Shown: piece after piece, positions 10,660-12,346 of the stretch | How positions within the stretch are numbered: position 1 is the stretch's first letter | Layout: the number at the start of each line of letters is the position of its first letter | Assembly: GCA_900769775.1 (NCBI GenBank) | Contig: CAAGHT010000099.1 | Location: 1-12,346 of the forward strand | From: Clostridia bacterium | GTDB lineage: Bacteria; Bacillota; Clostridia; Oscillospirales; Acutalibacteraceae | Reading direction: 5' to 3' | Length of the DNA stretch: 12,346 nucleotides | Position numbers and translations under genes: made by a program | Notes under the pieces: model-generated | What the model was told of the DNA's origin: nothing | What the model saw: only the letters and a program-made list of their open reading frames with translations | Databases searched by the model: none

Positions 10660-12346
10660 TATTTTTTTGTGAGAGCTTCTGCGAAGCGGACGGTTTCCAT
10701 GGCGTCCTTGGCATATTTGTCGGCACCGATTTTCTCGGCATATTCTGCAGTCAGAACTGCACCGCCAACAACTGTTTTACAGAAGGGTGCCCTCTCCTTT
10801 AAAAGCTTAATGGTTTCTTCCATAGCGGGTACGGTCGTTGTCATAAGTGCCGAAAGACCGACGAGTTCGGCGCCGCTTTCGAGTACTGCTCCGACTACTT
10901 TTTCGGGAGCAACATCCTTCCCGAGGTCGATAACAGTAAAGCCGTAATTTTCAAGAAGCAGCTTTACAATATTTTTGCCGATATCGTGAATATCGCCCTT
11001 TACGGTTGCAAGCACAAGCTTGCCTTTTGCGGAGGAGCTTCCTATGTTCGACATAGACGCCTTAATAACCTCAAAGGCATATTTTGCCGCTTCGGCACTT
11101 TGGAGCAGCTGAGGTAAAAACACTGTTTTTGCCTCAAAACCCTGACCGACCTTGTCAAGAGCAGGGATAATCTCACGGTTTACTATATCGAGAGGCGCGG
11201 TGGTTTCAAGCAGAGCCCGTGTAAGCTCTGCCGCTTTATCCTTAAAGCCCTTTATAATGGCGCGCTGAAGAAAGGATGAATATTCCTCTTCTGTTTTATT
11301 GACTGTTGCAATAGATAGAGCGGTAGTGGTAAATGAATCTGCCGCCTTGATATAATCGGCGCAGTTTTCATCAAGCCCACGAAGCGCTCTGTATGAGTAA
11401 TAGGTTTTCATCATATCGGCAGAATAGGGGTTCATAATTGCGGCTGAAAGCCCGTTTTGAAGCGCCATAGAGAAGAAAATACTATTCACTGCATCGCGGT
11501 TCGGAAGTCCAAAGGATACATTTGAAACACCGAGCGAGGTGTGACAGCCGAGCCCCTCTTTAATCGTTTTAAGAGAGGCGAGTGTTGTAACAGCTGCTGT
11601 ATTTTCTGCGCTGACCGTCATTGCAAGGGTGTCAAAAATAATGTCCTTTTTGCTGATAGCATACTGCTCGGCGGTCTTTAAAATCTTTCTTGCAATTTCT
11701 ACTCTGCCCTCTGCCGTTTCGGGAATTCCCGACTCATCGAGGGTAAGCGCAACGACTAAACCGCCATACTTTTTCACAAGGGGGAAAACGGCAGCCATAC
11801 TGCTCTCTTTTCCGTTTACCGAGTTTATCATCGCCTTGCCGTTATAGCGGCGAAGGGTGGATTCCATAGCCGCGATGTTAGAGGTGTCAATCTGAAGCGG
11901 CAGGTCGATTATTGCCTGAAGCTCGCAAACGGTTCTGCAAAGCATATTTTTTTCATCAATATCGGGAAGACCGACATTTACATCAAGAATATGCACGCCC
12001 TTTTCCTGCTGATTTACACCTTCAGATAAAATATAGTCTATATCATTTTCCAAAAGCGCCTGTTTAAAGCGCTTTTTGCCGGTCGGGTTAATACGCTCAC
12101 CAATGAGTATCGGCTCTTTGCCGAATTCTACCGTATGTGTATAGGAAGAAACGAGGGTATTATTCTTTTCGGTTATAGGAAGCGGAGCCAGAGTGCAGGT
12201 TTTAGAATAAAGGGCTTTTATATATTCAGGGGTTGTGCCACAGCAACCACCGACAACACGGACACCCTTTTTAACAATCTCGCAAAGCTCGGCGGAAAAC
12301 TCATCGTGCAAAACATCAAAAACATTAGCACAGGGAAAAGACCGCA
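10659..12346 (-). CDS. metH: Cobalamin-dependent methionine synthase, short form, N-terminus outside window
   Basis: The frame is open to the window edge, so the gene is partial; 561 residues are visible, ending at TAA. In order: the end of the homocysteine-binding domain with the zinc-ligand pair in G-G-C-C-G-T-T-P (32-39); a pterin-binding domain starting I-L-I-G-E-R-I-N-P-T-G (79-89) with D-V-N-V-G (121-125), where 5-methyltetrahydrofolate docks; a helical cap region (about 350-435); and a B12-binding domain with G-D-I-H-D-I-G-K (450-457), whose His453 is the cobalt ligand. The protein stops soon after the B12 domain, so the S-adenosylmethionine-dependent reactivation domain of E. coli MetH is absent, as often seen in Clostridia; a separate activation protein would be needed. 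It transfers the methyl group from methyltetrahydrofolate to homocysteine. It is convergent with the surface locus and probably unrelated to it. Confidence 0.9.
   Translation of the reverse strand, partial: RSFPCANVFDVLHDEFSAELCEIVKKGVRVVGGCCGTTPEYIKALYSKTCTLAPLPITEKNNTLVSSYTHTVEFGKEPILIGERINPTGKKRFKQALLENDIDYILSEGVNQQEKGVHILDVNVGLPDIDEKNMLCRTVCELQAIIDLPLQIDTSNIAAMESTLRRYNGKAMINSVNGKESSMAAVFPLVKKYGGLVVALTLDESGIPETAEGRVEIARKILKTAEQYAISKKDIIFDTLAMTVSAENTAAVTTLASLKTIKEGLGCHTSLGVSNVSFGLPNRDAVNSIFFSMALQNGLSAAIMNPYSADMMKTYYSYRALRGLDENCADYIKAADSFTTTALSIATVNKTEEEYSSFLQRAIIKGFKDKAAELTRALLETTAPLDIVNREIIPALDKVGQGFEAKTVFLPQLLQSAEAAKYAFEVIKASMSNIGSSSAKGKLVLATVKGDIHDIGKNIVKLLLENYGFTVIDLGKDVAPEKVVGAVLESGAELVGLSALMTTTVPAMEETIKLLKERAPFCKTVVGGAVLTAEYAEKIGADKYAKDAMETVRFAEALTKK

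Overview
This window looks like the chromosome of a gut-type low-to-mid GC Firmicute of class Clostridia, plausibly Oscillospiraceae or Lachnospiraceae. Supporting signs are strong AGGAGG ribosome binding sites, SipW-type (archaeal/ER-type) signal peptidases with many SipW-dependent signal peptides, a PPxTG wall-sorting signal, a DUF3789-like micro-gene and a methionine synthase without a reactivation domain. The exact taxon cannot be read from the sequence.

Everything from base 1 to about 10,625 is on the plus strand and reads as one large surface-fibre locus resembling Bacillus tapA-sipW-tasA, but much expanded. In order: the 3' part of a first SipW-like peptidase with a coiled-coil tail (to 520); two tiny membrane proteins (546-662, 663-884); a TasA-like protein fused to a GLUG-type repeat region and interrupted by one in-frame amber codon (941-1954, continuing to 2782); a complete second SipW-like peptidase (2908-3444); two long decorated TasA-like proteins with beta-helix C-termini (3637-4995 and 5137-7860); then a compact set of four small secreted genes, namely a bare TasA-like subunit (8144-8707), a TasA-like protein with a sortase anchor (8711-9370), a second bare subunit (9393-10043) and a small secreted protein with a long N-region (10077-10625). 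A strong hairpin terminator at 10634-10659 closes the locus. Convergent on the minus strand is a partial metH-like gene (10659-12346), which appears unrelated.

The likely teamwork, which is inference from family knowledge, is this. The SipW-type peptidases cleave the TasA-like preproteins, which end their signal peptides in A-W-F or A-Y-Y/F. The TasA-like domains polymerise or coat the cell surface, the PPQTG protein ties the structure to the wall, and the GLUG/beta-helix C-termini act as displayed adhesive or glycan-facing parts. The TasA-like domains fall into two sub-lineages, each with a long decorated form and a short bare form.

The most unusual signals are non-coding. Three copies of a two-hairpin element (2802-2883, 7873-7943, 7988-8111) sit just upstream of genes of this locus. 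They keep their pairing while the bases change. A different leader at 3468-3531 can fold into mutually exclusive hairpins. The amber codon at 1952 splits an otherwise open 613-residue reading frame.
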